Origin: JACCZH01 sp963729445
GTDB taxonomy: Bacteria > Chloroflexota > Chloroflexia > Thermomicrobiales > CFX8
DNA: 64,000 bases
Assembly: GCA_963729445.1 (NCBI GenBank)
Contig: CAVSNU010000005.1
Coordinates: 620,001-684,000 of the forward strand
Direction: 5' to 3'
The position numbers were made by a program, and so were the translations under genes. Of the stretch, positions 7,438-15,616 are shown piece after piece. Every line of letters begins with the position of its first letter. Within the stretch, counting starts at the first letter, position 1. Below the pieces are notes generated by a model, which saw only the letters and a list, made by a program, of their open reading frames with translations, made no database searches and was not told the DNA's origin.

Positions 7438-10329
7438 TCAGACTATCGTTTCCTCAATCAGATACGTCTCCGGCGCCGGCTTGTAGGGCCGCAAGAGCCA
7501 GCGCGGGCGGCGCAGGTTGCCGGGGCCGGGGGCCGGGCGGGTCTTGGCGAGCCACTCGGTGTAGGCCCGGCGGGCTTTGTTGGTATCGACGCTGAGATCA
7601 CCGTAGCGGTCATTCGGCTCCGCCTTGGTGACGGTTACCTTCTGGAGCCAGCAGTGCTGGCCGCTGACCGGGTCGGGCTGGACCGGGAAGGTGAGGTTCT
7701 GGTTGACTCCTGCGTCGCCCCACCACACCCGGGACGTGTCCGGGTCGGAGCTCTCGTAGGCGGTCGCACCGTGCACCTGTTTCATCGTGAAGGTGCCGTC
7801 GTGCTCCTGAATGTCGACCAGGCTGGAGGTGCTGGGGTTGATGTTGCCGGTTTCGGCAAGCCGCCAGCGCCCCATGTGGTGCGAGCAGGCGACGATGCCG
7901 GGACGGATGCCCTCGGTGACCCAGACCTTGGCGATGAAGTAGCCGATGCCGGTCTCGATCCTGAGCAGGTCGCCGGTGGCGACGCCGAGCCGGGTGGCAT
8001 CCTCGGGGTGGAGCCAGGCAGGGTTAGAGTGTGAGATCTCGTTGAGCCACTTGGCGTTGGCCGAGCGCGTGTGAATCAGCGTCGGCAGCCGGAAGTTCGG
8101 TAGCAGGATCATCTCGCCGGCCTCACGGTCGATGTGGGAGGGGTGGACATGGCTCTTGACCGGCGTCGGAACCGCGTACTCCGGCCAGCGCCACTCGGCT
8201 AGCGTCTGCGAATAAAACTCCAGCTTGCGCGATGGTGTTGGAAATCCAGCCAGGATCTGACCGTCGACTTCCACACCGACCGTCTCGGACGAGCCGTTGA
8301 GACCACGAGTTACCAGGTGTGACTCTGGATCGACCGCAGTGCCGGTCAGATGGTCGGGAGCGACCGGTTTCTCGTGCCAGTTGTAGGTGGCCTTCTCCAC
8401 TTCGAACGCGCCGTACTTGCGCATCCATGCGAGTGGGCTGAGCCCCTCCTGCGCGGCCCGTTCAGGCAGACCAGGCACGGTGTTCTCGAACATCCATTGG
8501 TAGTGCTCTTCAACGGTGATCTTCTCGCCGGGTCGGTAGGGCGACTCATGATGCTTGCGGATGCCGAGCGACCCATCCGGGTCGATTCTCCAGGAGAGCT
8601 CGATCATGAATTCGTCCTCTTCCCAGACCTCGCCGGGGTTGGCCTCCCAGGTGTATTGCACCTTTTTGCCCATGCGTTCCATCGCGACTCTCACCACGGG
8701 TTGGCGGAACCCGAACCAGCGGCTGCTGTGCGTTTCCTGGCTCTGGTTGTCGTGCCGCTCGGGGCCATGGCCCATCGGCAGCACGTAGTCAGCCCAATGG
8801 GTCGTCTCGTTCCAGGTTGGCGTAAGGGCGGCGTGGAGCTCGATCTGGGACTCGTCGCGCAGCATCTCGATCCAGGAGAAGCCGTCCGGGTTGGTCCAGA
8901 CCGGGTTGTAGACGCGGGTGAAATACGCCGCGACCTTGCCCCTGCCCTCGCGCAGGAAGTGCGGCAGCAGGAAGCTCATCTCGTGGTGGGCGAGCGGGTA
9001 CTCCTTGGGCCAGAGCACCTCGCTCCAGATATGTTGCGGACCTGGCTTGGACCACGGAACCGGGACGAATTTGTCCCAGGCGTTCGGCGAGGTGCCACCC
9101 TCGGTGCCGACGCTGCCGGTGAGCACGTTCAACAGGAAGATCGCCCGGGCGACCATCCATCCGCCAAGGTTGCCGGCGGCGGCGGCGCGCCAGTTGTGCG
9201 TGGCAAAGGCCGAGCCGGCCCGCGCGATCTCGCGGGCGATCTCAACGATCTGCTCCGCTGGGACGCCACTCTCCTGCTCGGCGAACTCAGGCGTGTACTC
9301 CGCGTAGAGCTCCTGCAGCGACTGAATGAAGCCGTCGACCGTCCTGGGCAGGTCGGGCCGCTCCTGCTTGAGATAGCTCTCCCAGTTGACCCAGCGACGG
9401 ATGAACTCGCGATCGTAGCCACCCTCGTCAAGGATGATCTTGGCCATGGCGAGCAGCACCGGGACTTCGGATCCGGGCCAGGTTGGCATCCAGTAATCGG
9501 CCATTGAGGCGGTGTTGGAGAGCCGCGGGTCCATGACGGCGATCTTGGCGCCCTTCATCTTGCCTTCCATGATCCGCTGGGCGTGCGGGTTGAAATAGTG
9601 CCCGGTCTCAAGGTGCGATGAGATAAGCAGGATGAAGCGGGCATTGGCATGGTCCGGCGAGGGGCGGTCGATGCCCATCCAGAAGGCGTAGCCAGCGCGT
9701 GCCGACGCTGAGCAGACGTTGGTGTGCGAGTTGTGGCCGTCGACGCCCCAGGATTGCAGTACCTTCTCCATGAAGCCGTCCTCGCCCGGCCGGCCGACGT
9801 GGTACATGATCTCTTTATGTCGCTTCTCGATGAGCGCGGTGCGGATTTTCGCGGCAATGGTGTCGAGCACCTCGTCCCAGGTAGTGCGCACCCACTTACC
9901 CTCGCCGCGCTTGCCTGCGCGTTTCATGGGGTAGAGGATGCGTTCCGGGTCGTAGACCTGGTTCACGGTCGCTGGGCCTTTGGCGCAGTTGCGGCCGCGC
10001 GAGCCGGGGTGGGTCGGGTTGCCCTCAAGCTTCCTGATGCGCAGCGTTTCTTTGTCAACGTAGGCCAGCAACCCGCAGGCGGCCTCACAGTTAAAGCAGA
10101 TGGTAGGCACGATGGTGTAGCGACGCTCGACCTTCTCCGGCCAGGCCTTGGGGTCATATTCCACCCAGTCGTCCCACTTCTCAGGCGGCGGATAGGAGTG
10201 CAGCCCGCTGGTGGTGCTGGGGTGATACGGCTCCGACGTCGCGGCTGATGCCTCAGCCATCCTGAGGGCCCGGCCCAACTCAGCTGGATCGGGTCGCTTA
10301 CTCTTCGTGCGCTTGCTCTCGACGGCCAT
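7438..10329 (-). CDS. molybdopterin oxidoreductase (DMSO-reductase superfamily)
   Basis: Large catalytic subunit of 963 residues. Near the N-terminus Cys78, Cys81, Cys85 and Cys115 (CFNCEAAC...GRNC) form a [4Fe-4S] motif. The bis-MGD core follows, with Cys206 in HTNVCSAS as the likely molybdenum ligand. A C-terminal molydopterin-dinucleotide-binding beta-barrel begins near residue 760 (LPNFRLPTLIHTRSANAKWLNE...HPEDATRLGVATGDLLRIETG). There is no Tat signal, so it is probably cytoplasmic. I chose ATG 10329 because GGGAAGGCGAG lies just upstream. No electron-transfer or membrane-anchor subunit is adjacent, which is unusual for this family, and the substrate cannot be named. It is divergent from an Mrp/Mbh-like cluster. 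Confidence 0.92.
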   Translation of the reverse strand: MAVESKRTKSKRPDPAELGRALRMAEASAATSEPYHPSTTSGLHSYPPPEKWDDWVEYDPKAWPEKVERRYTIVPTICFNCEAACGLLAYVDKETLRIRKLEGNPTHPGSRGRNCAKGPATVNQVYDPERILYPMKRAGKRGEGKWVRTTWDEVLDTIAAKIRTALIEKRHKEIMYHVGRPGEDGFMEKVLQSWGVDGHNSHTNVCSASARAGYAFWMGIDRPSPDHANARFILLISSHLETGHYFNPHAQRIMEGKMKGAKIAVMDPRLSNTASMADYWMPTWPGSEVPVLLAMAKIILDEGGYDREFIRRWVNWESYLKQERPDLPRTVDGFIQSLQELYAEYTPEFAEQESGVPAEQIVEIAREIARAGSAFATHNWRAAAAGNLGGWMVARAIFLLNVLTGSVGTEGGTSPNAWDKFVPVPWSKPGPQHIWSEVLWPKEYPLAHHEMSFLLPHFLREGRGKVAAYFTRVYNPVWTNPDGFSWIEMLRDESQIELHAALTPTWNETTHWADYVLPMGHGPERHDNQSQETHSSRWFGFRQPVVRVAMERMGKKVQYTWEANPGEVWEEDEFMIELSWRIDPDGSLGIRKHHESPYRPGEKITVEEHYQWMFENTVPGLPERAAQEGLSPLAWMRKYGAFEVEKATYNWHEKPVAPDHLTGTAVDPESHLVTRGLNGSSETVGVEVDGQILAGFPTPSRKLEFYSQTLAEWRWPEYAVPTPVKSHVHPSHIDREAGEMILLPNFRLPTLIHTRSANAKWLNEISHSNPAWLHPEDATRLGVATGDLLRIETGIGYFIAKVWVTEGIRPGIVACSHHMGRWRLAETGNINPSTSSLVDIQEHDGTFTMKQVHGATAYESSDPDTSRVWWGDAGVNQNLTFPVQPDPVSGQHCWLQKVTVTKAEPNDRYGDLSVDTNKARRAYTEWLAKTRPAPGPGNLRRPRWLLRPYKPAPETYLIEETIV

Positions 10330-10718
10330 TTCTCGCCTTCCCAGGTGTCGCCGGATTGTTATGTGCCATTGTAGCGGCTTCGCCCATAGTGTGGAGGGCT
10401 GTTGACACGGTGCGGGGGCGTCAGGAGTGAGGTATACATCCATTAATCTCTGGTAGAGATTGAGCCAATGGGGATTCGAGAGTCGATACTGAACCTCACA
10501 CTCTCCCCCAGTGCATGCAACGAGGTCGAAACCGCTCTCGGAGCCGGAAATGACGCTCGAACACCATTTCTCATTGTGTAGACAGTGATACGGTAGAAGT
10601 CGAACGACCTATCCGAGAGTAGTCGCTGACCTCTCCTGGTTGAACGATGGATATCCTGGTTCTCCCATCGCGCTGATTGGCGAACAGGCAGTACGGCCGC
10701 AACATTGAGAATGGTCAC
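10330..10718. other. 389-bp divergent intergenic region
   Basis: Separates the molybdopterin oxidoreductase (minus) from the left Mrp-like operon (plus), so it must hold both promoters. A TTGACA occurs at 10402-10407, but the nearest TATACA is 25 bases away, too far for a standard promoter. No gene, clear operator or hairpin was found. Confidence 0.5.
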
Positions 10719-10997
10719 ATGGACACCTTCTATCTGGCCCTGGTGCTGTTTCTGCTGCTGAATCTGGCGGTTGGATTGATCCGCGTACAACGTGGACCGA
10801 CGCCGAGTGACCGCATGGTGGCGACGCTGCTCTTCGGAACCATCGGCGTCGCTGTTCTGGTGATCCTGGCGGAGCGCCAGAGCGCCCCCGCGCTGCTTAA
10901 CGTGGCACTGGTGTTGAGTGTTCTGGCAGTGGTCGCCACGGTTGCCTTTGTCCGTCACACCTGGGACGGGTACGAGCCGGAGGACACAGATTTGTGA
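10719..10997 (+). CDS. mrpF: Mrp/Mbh-type antiporter subunit F
   Basis: Small membrane subunit of 92 residues with three predicted helices. The family signature RVQRGPTPSDRMVATLLFG after the first helix matches MrpF/MnhF (RxxxGPxxxDRVxAL). It is the first gene of a nine-gene cluster in which adjacent genes overlap or abut. ATG 10719 is preferred over the upstream in-frame ATG 10677 because it starts at the first hydrophobic segment (MDTFYLALVLFLLLNLAVG). A charged C-terminal tail ends the protein. Confidence 0.85.
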   Translation: MDTFYLALVLFLLLNLAVGLIRVQRGPTPSDRMVATLLFGTIGVAVLVILAERQSAPALLNVALVLSVLAVVATVAFVRHTWDGYEPEDTDL

Positions 10998-11293
10998 TCG
11001 TTGTCGATGCCCTCACGATTGTTCTCATGCTTGTTGGTTGCTATTTCTGTCTGGCCGGCACGCTTGGGATTATGCGCTTTTCGAATGTGATGAGCCGGTT
11101 GCACGCCGTCACGAAGGCTGACAACCTGGGGATGGGGTTCATCGTGGCCGGGCTGATGCTGCAATCGGACTCAGTGCTGGTTGTGGTGAAGCTGTTTTTG
11201 ATCTGGGTACTGGTGCTGCTGACTGGCGGGACTTCCTCCTACCTGATCGCCCGCGGTGCACAGTCTGACAGGGACGGTGTCACCGGTGGTTGA
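10994..11293 (+). CDS. mrpG: Mrp/Mbh-type antiporter subunit G
   Basis: Membrane subunit of 99 residues with three helices. The first helix and loop carry GTLGIMRFSNVMSRLHAVTKADNLG, matching the MrpG/MnhG signature (GxxGxxRxPDxxxRxHAxTKxxTLG). The GTG start overlaps the mrpF stop by 4 bases, so the two are translationally coupled. As in Mbh-type clusters, F and G precede the MbhD/E-like genes. Confidence 0.85.
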   Translation: MIVVDALTIVLMLVGCYFCLAGTLGIMRFSNVMSRLHAVTKADNLGMGFIVAGLMLQSDSVLVVVKLFLIWVLVLLTGGTSSYLIARGAQSDRDGVTGG

Positions 11294-11579
11294 TACCTGG
11301 ATCGATGTCGTGCTAGTGGCCACCTTCCTCTGGCTGGCCTGGAGTTCGCTGACGTCGGCGGACATTTTCAAGGGCGTCGTGCTCTTTATCGCCTTTGGTC
11401 TGACGATGTCCCTTGTCTGGGTACGTCTCGAAGCGCCGGATGTTGCGATCGCCGAGGCAGCCATAGGTACCGGCTTGACCGGAGCGCTGTTTCTGGATGC
11501 TGTCAGGCACTTTAACCAGCCTCCTGGGTATCGAACGCGTGACCGAGAGGAGGTGACGGTTGAGCCGGGAGACGAGTAG
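11286..11579 (+). CDS. MbhD-like antiporter subunit (DUF4040)
   Basis: 97-residue, three-helix membrane protein. It matches the MbhD/DUF4040 segment that in canonical MrpA is fused after the antiporter domain: ADIFKGVVLFIAFGL, then RLEAPDVAIAEAAIGTG. In the right-hand Mrp operon the equivalent sequence (YIFHGAPDLAMTQILVET) is inside MrpA, so here MrpA is split. The GTG start at 11286 overlaps mrpG by 8 bases; a GTG at 11256 is the longer alternative. Confidence 0.8.
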   Translation: MVDTWIDVVLVATFLWLAWSSLTSADIFKGVVLFIAFGLTMSLVWVRLEAPDVAIAEAAIGTGLTGALFLDAVRHFNQPPGYRTRDREEVTVEPGDE

Positions 11580-12312
11580 CTCCAAGTCAGCCCCACGGTT
11601 CTCTCTGGCCCGCGTTCTCGCCGTGGTCCTGACCCTGAGCGTCACGTTCGTCTTGTTGCGGGCCGTTCAGAGTCTCCCTGATGAGCCGGCAGGGCTGGCC
11701 CCAGCCGTGACCGGGAACATGGGGGAGAGCGGCGTCACTCATCCTGTCACGGCCGTACTGCTCAACTTTCGTGGCTATGACACGTTCCTGGAGGTTGGCG
11801 TCCTTCTGTTGGCAGCGCTCGGCGTGCTGGTGGTGCGACGTGAGAACGGCCTGACGTCGGCGCGTCACCTGCAGGCGTCGAAACTCCATGGCGATCCGGT
11901 TCTTGAATGGCTGGTGCGGCTGCTCGCGCCGGTGCTCGTGCTCTGCGGCGGCTATCTCCTCTGGCTGGGAACGTCTGCTCCAGGCGGGGCGTTTCAGGCG
12001 GGCGCAGTGCTGGCGGCCGGCGGGGTACTCTTGCGCATAGCGGGACATCCCTCTATTGCGATCGTACGCAGCGCAGTACTCGGGTTGGCGCTGCTCTGTG
12101 GGTCGATCGCTTTTCTGCTCACCGCGTTCGCAACCCTCGTCGTTCGCGGCGCGTTATTCGACTTGCCAGACGCTGGTGCCGGGCCGATTATTCTTGCAAT
12201 CGAGCTGGCTGTGACGATCTCGACGACCTTCATCCTGGTGACGCTCTTTGTTGGAGTGCAGGGTCTACCGCCCGATAACTCTGAAGCTGATACGAATGAA
12301 GCGCTCGAATGA
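11560..12312 (+). CDS. mrpB: MbhE-MrpB fusion subunit
   Basis: Membrane protein of 250 residues combining two modules. Residues about 15-95 resemble MbhE, the extreme C-terminus of MrpA, with HPVTAVLLNFRGYDTFLEVGV followed by LLAALGVLVVRREN. Residues about 110-240 are the MnhB/MrpB domain (LLAPVLVLCGGYLLWLGTSAPGGAFQAGA). The same DxLxEVxVLxxAAxG logic ends MrpA in the right-hand locus (RALDTLGEITVLSVAAAGVY). The TTG start overlaps the previous gene by 20 bases, and the stop overlaps mrpC in an ATGA. Confidence 0.85.
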   Translation: MSRETSSSKSAPRFSLARVLAVVLTLSVTFVLLRAVQSLPDEPAGLAPAVTGNMGESGVTHPVTAVLLNFRGYDTFLEVGVLLLAALGVLVVRRENGLTSARHLQASKLHGDPVLEWLVRLLAPVLVLCGGYLLWLGTSAPGGAFQAGAVLAAGGVLLRIAGHPSIAIVRSAVLGLALLCGSIAFLLTAFATLVVRGALFDLPDAGAGPIILAIELAVTISTTFILVTLFVGVQGLPPDNSEADTNEALE

Positions 12313-12620
12313 GCCAGTTTCTGCTGTACTCGCTGGCGAGTGCCGCCCTTCTCAGTCTCAGTTTCTACGCGTTTATCAGCCATGCGCACCTGCTGCGCAA
12401 GATTCTGGCGTTGAACGTGATGTCCAGCGCCGTCTTTCTCTTGTTGGTGAGCGTGGCGCAGCGGAACAAGACCGACATTCCCGACCCTGTGCCGCACGCG
12501 ATGGTTCTGACCGGGATCGTTGTGGCGGTGAGCTCGACCGGTTTCGCGCTGGCCCTGGCTCGCAAGATCTATTCGACGCTCGGAACCGAGACCCTGCCAG
12601 ATGAGGACGATCTCAAGTGA
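12309..12620 (+). CDS. mrpC: Mrp-type antiporter subunit C (NuoK-like)
   Basis: Three-helix membrane subunit of 103 residues, homologous to NuoK of complex I. The middle of the protein carries LLRKILALNVMSSAVFLLLV, and the third helix AMVLTGIVVAVSSTGFALAL matches the NuoK/MrpC pattern ALVLTAIVIxxxxxAxxxAL. It is coupled by ATGA to the MbhE-MrpB gene before it and by GTGA to mrpD after it. Confidence 0.88.
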   Translation: MSQFLLYSLASAALLSLSFYAFISHAHLLRKILALNVMSSAVFLLLVSVAQRNKTDIPDPVPHAMVLTGIVVAVSSTGFALALARKIYSTLGTETLPDEDDLK

Positions 12621-14116
12621 GCGAGTTCTTTGGCTGGGTGATTCTGCTGCCGTTGGCCGGTGCCTGCCTGGCGGTGCTGTTTGGCGCACGATCTGCGCCG
12701 GTCATTAGCATGGCCACGGCCCTGCTGACGTTCGGCGCAGTCGCCGGACTGGCGTGGGACATCTGGCGCTTTGGCGAGCAACGCTACGCAGTCGGCGGCT
12801 GGACGATCCCACTGGGCATCAACCTCTACGCCGACGGTTTGACCATCCTAATGCTCCTGATGGCGGCGACGGTCGGTGTTGCCGTCAGCATCTATGCGCT
12901 GGGCTACTTCGCACACACCCCTCCAGAAGGGGGCTGGAGCGAGGGACAGGGGTTCTGGCCGCTGTTTCTGTTCTTGTGGTCCGGTCTCAACGCGCTCTTC
13001 CTCTCCGCTGACCTCTTCAACTTGTACGTCTCGCTGGAGATGCTGACACTCTCGGCAGTCGGGCTCATCGTTATCGCCGCGGGCGGCACTCCCCTGACTG
13101 CCGCGCTGCGCTATCTGATGGCGGCGTTTGTCGGGTCGCTCAGCTACCTGTTCGGTGTCACCCTGCTCTACGCCGAGTTCAGCACGCTCGATCTCTACGA
13201 TCTCGCGCAGCTCCTGAGGCCCACGCACGCGTCACTGGCGGCGATCGGGCTGATCACGATTGGCCTGGTACTCAAGACTGCACTGTTTCCGCTGCATTTC
13301 TGGCTGCCACAAGCCCATTCCAGTGCGCCAGCTCCGGTCAGCGCCCTGCTCTCCGGGCTGGTGGTGAAGGCATCGTTCTACATGCTGCTGCGGCTCTGGT
13401 TTGAGGCGTTCCCCGACACGGTCAGCCGCTCCGCCGCTCAATTTCTGGGGGTGCTTGGGGCAGGGGCAGTCGTCTGGGGTGCGATTCAGGCCATGGCCCA
13501 AACGAGGCTCAAGATGCTGATTGCGTACTCAACGGTATCCCAGATCGGCTACCTCTTCCTGGTGATGCCGCTCGCGCTGGCGCCGCTCGTTGATACCGGG
13601 GCAGTCGTGTCGACGGCCAATTATGATGCCTGGAGCGGAGGCATCTACCAGGCGCTGTCTCACGGGTTGGCGAAGGCGTCGATGTTTCTGGCTGCCGGCT
13701 CCGTGTTGCACGCGTTGGGACACGATCGCCTGTCCAACTTGCGCGGTGTCGCCGAGAGGATGCCGATAACGGCGATGTCGTTCGGGATGGCCGGCATCAG
13801 CTTGATCGGCCTACCCCCTTCCGGTGGCTTCATCGCGAAATGGTTCCTGCTGCGCTCCAGTGTGGCCAGCGGCCAGTGGTGGTGGACCATCGTGCTCATT
13901 CTGGGCGGGCTGCTGGCTGCCACCTACATTCTGGTGGTCCTGCGCCAGATGCTGTTGCGGGCGGACGAGACGTTCGAGATGCAACCTGTTCCGAGACTCA
14001 TGGAGCTCGCGACCTTTGGCCTGGCGCTCGGGTCGGTGCTGCTGGGCATCCGCGCCGTCGAGTTGCTGGAGTTTCTCGAGATCGGCGGACCGTTCCCGCC
14101 CGGATCGGGGGAGTAG
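12617..14116 (+). CDS. mrpD: Mrp-type antiporter subunit D (first of three large subunits)
   Basis: Antiporter-like membrane subunit of 499 residues, homologous to NuoL/M/N, with about 14 helices. Signature positions are present: the TM5 glutamate in FNLYVSLEMLTLSAVG, the TM7 lysine in GLVLKTALFPLHFWLPQAH, and SSAPAPVSALLSGLVVKASFY. It should carry one proton or cation path. The GTG start overlaps mrpC by 4 bases. Its sequence is closest in style to true MrpD. Confidence 0.9.
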   Translation: MSEFFGWVILLPLAGACLAVLFGARSAPVISMATALLTFGAVAGLAWDIWRFGEQRYAVGGWTIPLGINLYADGLTILMLLMAATVGVAVSIYALGYFAHTPPEGGWSEGQGFWPLFLFLWSGLNALFLSADLFNLYVSLEMLTLSAVGLIVIAAGGTPLTAALRYLMAAFVGSLSYLFGVTLLYAEFSTLDLYDLAQLLRPTHASLAAIGLITIGLVLKTALFPLHFWLPQAHSSAPAPVSALLSGLVVKASFYMLLRLWFEAFPDTVSRSAAQFLGVLGAGAVVWGAIQAMAQTRLKMLIAYSTVSQIGYLFLVMPLALAPLVDTGAVVSTANYDAWSGGIYQALSHGLAKASMFLAAGSVLHALGHDRLSNLRGVAERMPITAMSFGMAGISLIGLPPSGGFIAKWFLLRSSVASGQWWWTIVLILGGLLAATYILVVLRQMLLRADETFEMQPVPRLMELATFGLALGSVLLGIRAVELLEFLEIGGPFPPGSGE

Positions 14117-14119
14117 CCG

Positions 14120-15616
14120 GTGAACTGGGACTTCTGGTTGCCGCTCCTGGTCCTCTTGACCTCGCTCATCACCTCGCTGCTTATTTTTGCGATCAGCGAA
14201 GAGAGCACCACTGCGAGGAACGTCATCAACGTGATTGGCGCGACGGTCAAGCTGATGCTGGTCGGGATCCTCTTCTGGGGCGAGTTCCATGGCCGCTTCT
14301 ACGAGACGCGCTGGGAGTTCTTGCCGGGTCTCGATCTGGTGCTGAGGGTCGATCCACTGGCGTTACTCTTCGCCACGCTCTCGGCCACGCTCTGGCTCAT
14401 CACGACGATCTATGCGTTTGCCTATCTGGGGGAATCGCCCAACCGCCGGCGCTTCTTCGGGTTCTTTAGCCTGTGCGTTATGGCGACGATGGGAATCGCG
14501 CTGGCCGGTAACCTGATCACCTTCCTCGTGTTCTACGAGTTACTGACGATTACGACCTACCCGCTGGTCGTCCACCACGGCACTCCGCAGGCACTCGACG
14601 CGGGCCGGACCTACTTGTTGTACACCGTCGGCGGCGGCGCACTGCTGCTGATCGGCATCGTCTGGCTGCACGGCCTTGTCGGGCCGGTCGAGTTTGTCTC
14701 GGGAGGTGTGCTTGGTGAGGTCGACGAGCCCCATCGCTACCAGTTGATCGCCATCTTCATCATCCTGATCGCGGGACTGGGGGTGAAGGCGGCGCTGGTC
14801 CCGCTCCATGGCTGGCTGCCGCAGGCTATGGTCGCGCCGGCCCCGGTCAGCGCGCTCTTGCATGCGGTAGCTGTGGTCAAATCCGGCGCCTTCGGCATCG
14901 TGCGGGTCATCTACGATGTCTATGGCCTGAACGTCTCGGCCGACCTGGGCGTGTTGCGGCCGTTATCCATGCTGGCCGCAGTAACGATCATCTATGGCGC
15001 AATCAGGGCGCTGTCTCAGGACGATCTCAAGCGGCGGCTAGCCTACTCAACGGTGAGTCATCTGTCCTATATCGTCCTGGGAACGGCGCTGTTTGGTCCG
15101 ATTGGCACTGCCGGCGGGCTGGCGCACCTGATGCACCAGGGCTTCATGAAGATCACGCTCTTCTTCTGTGCCGGCAACCTGGCAGAAACGCTCGACATTC
15201 ACAATGTCCACGAGACGAATGGTGTTGGCCGGCGTATGCCGGTGACGATGGCTGCTTTCACCGTAGCCGCGATCGGAATGATCGGGATCCCGCCCGTTGC
15301 CGGCTTCATAACGGATTGGCACATCGGGCTCGGCGCACTGCAATCCAACGAACAGTGGGTCATCGTCGTGTTGATCGTGGGCAGCCTGCTGAACGCCGCC
15401 TTTTTCCTGCCCATTCTCTTCCGCGCCTGGTTCTGCGAGCCGGACAGTGAGTGGACCGAGCTGCATCCGCGCGGCAGGCTGGAGGTGAATTGGATGCTGC
15501 TGATGCCTCCGGTCGTCACCATGTTGCTGGCCCTGGGTGCCGGGCTATTTGCCGGGTGGGACTACAGCCCACTTGGCCTGGCCAAGGCTATCGTTGAGGA
15601 CTTGTACGTCCCATGA
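14120..15616 (+). CDS. second antiporter-like subunit (MrpA/NuoL-M type)
   Basis: 498-residue antiporter-like membrane protein. It keeps the TM5 glutamate (ITFLVFYELLTITTYPLVV) and the TM7 lysine (GLGVKAALVPLHGWLPQAM), followed by APAPVSALLHAVAVVKSG. It resembles the N-terminal antiporter domain of MrpA, but lacks the long C-terminal MbhD/E extension, which is encoded upstream by separate genes. Starts with GTG 3 bases after mrpD and overlaps the next gene in an ATGA. Confidence 0.85.
   Translation: MNWDFWLPLLVLLTSLITSLLIFAISEESTTARNVINVIGATVKLMLVGILFWGEFHGRFYETRWEFLPGLDLVLRVDPLALLFATLSATLWLITTIYAFAYLGESPNRRRFFGFFSLCVMATMGIALAGNLITFLVFYELLTITTYPLVVHHGTPQALDAGRTYLLYTVGGGALLLIGIVWLHGLVGPVEFVSGGVLGEVDEPHRYQLIAIFIILIAGLGVKAALVPLHGWLPQAMVAPAPVSALLHAVAVVKSGAFGIVRVIYDVYGLNVSADLGVLRPLSMLAAVTIIYGAIRALSQDDLKRRLAYSTVSHLSYIVLGTALFGPIGTAGGLAHLMHQGFMKITLFFCAGNLAETLDIHNVHETNGVGRRMPVTMAAFTVAAIGMIGIPPVAGFITDWHIGLGALQSNEQWVIVVLIVGSLLNAAFFLPILFRAWFCEPDSEWTELHPRGRLEVNWMLLMPPVVTMLLALGAGLFAGWDYSPLGLAKAIVEDLYVP

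Noticed and set aside
8350..9507. 385-codon plus-strand open frame opposite the molybdopterin oxidoreductase
   Set aside because: It lies entirely antisense to a gene with clear family motifs. High G+C third positions create long antisense frames, and its composition is low-complexity without any recognisable domain.
10402..10438. Promoter TTGACA ... TATACA for the left antiporter cluster
   Set aside because: The spacer is 25 bp, far outside the 16-19 bp range, and no better -10 box is found.
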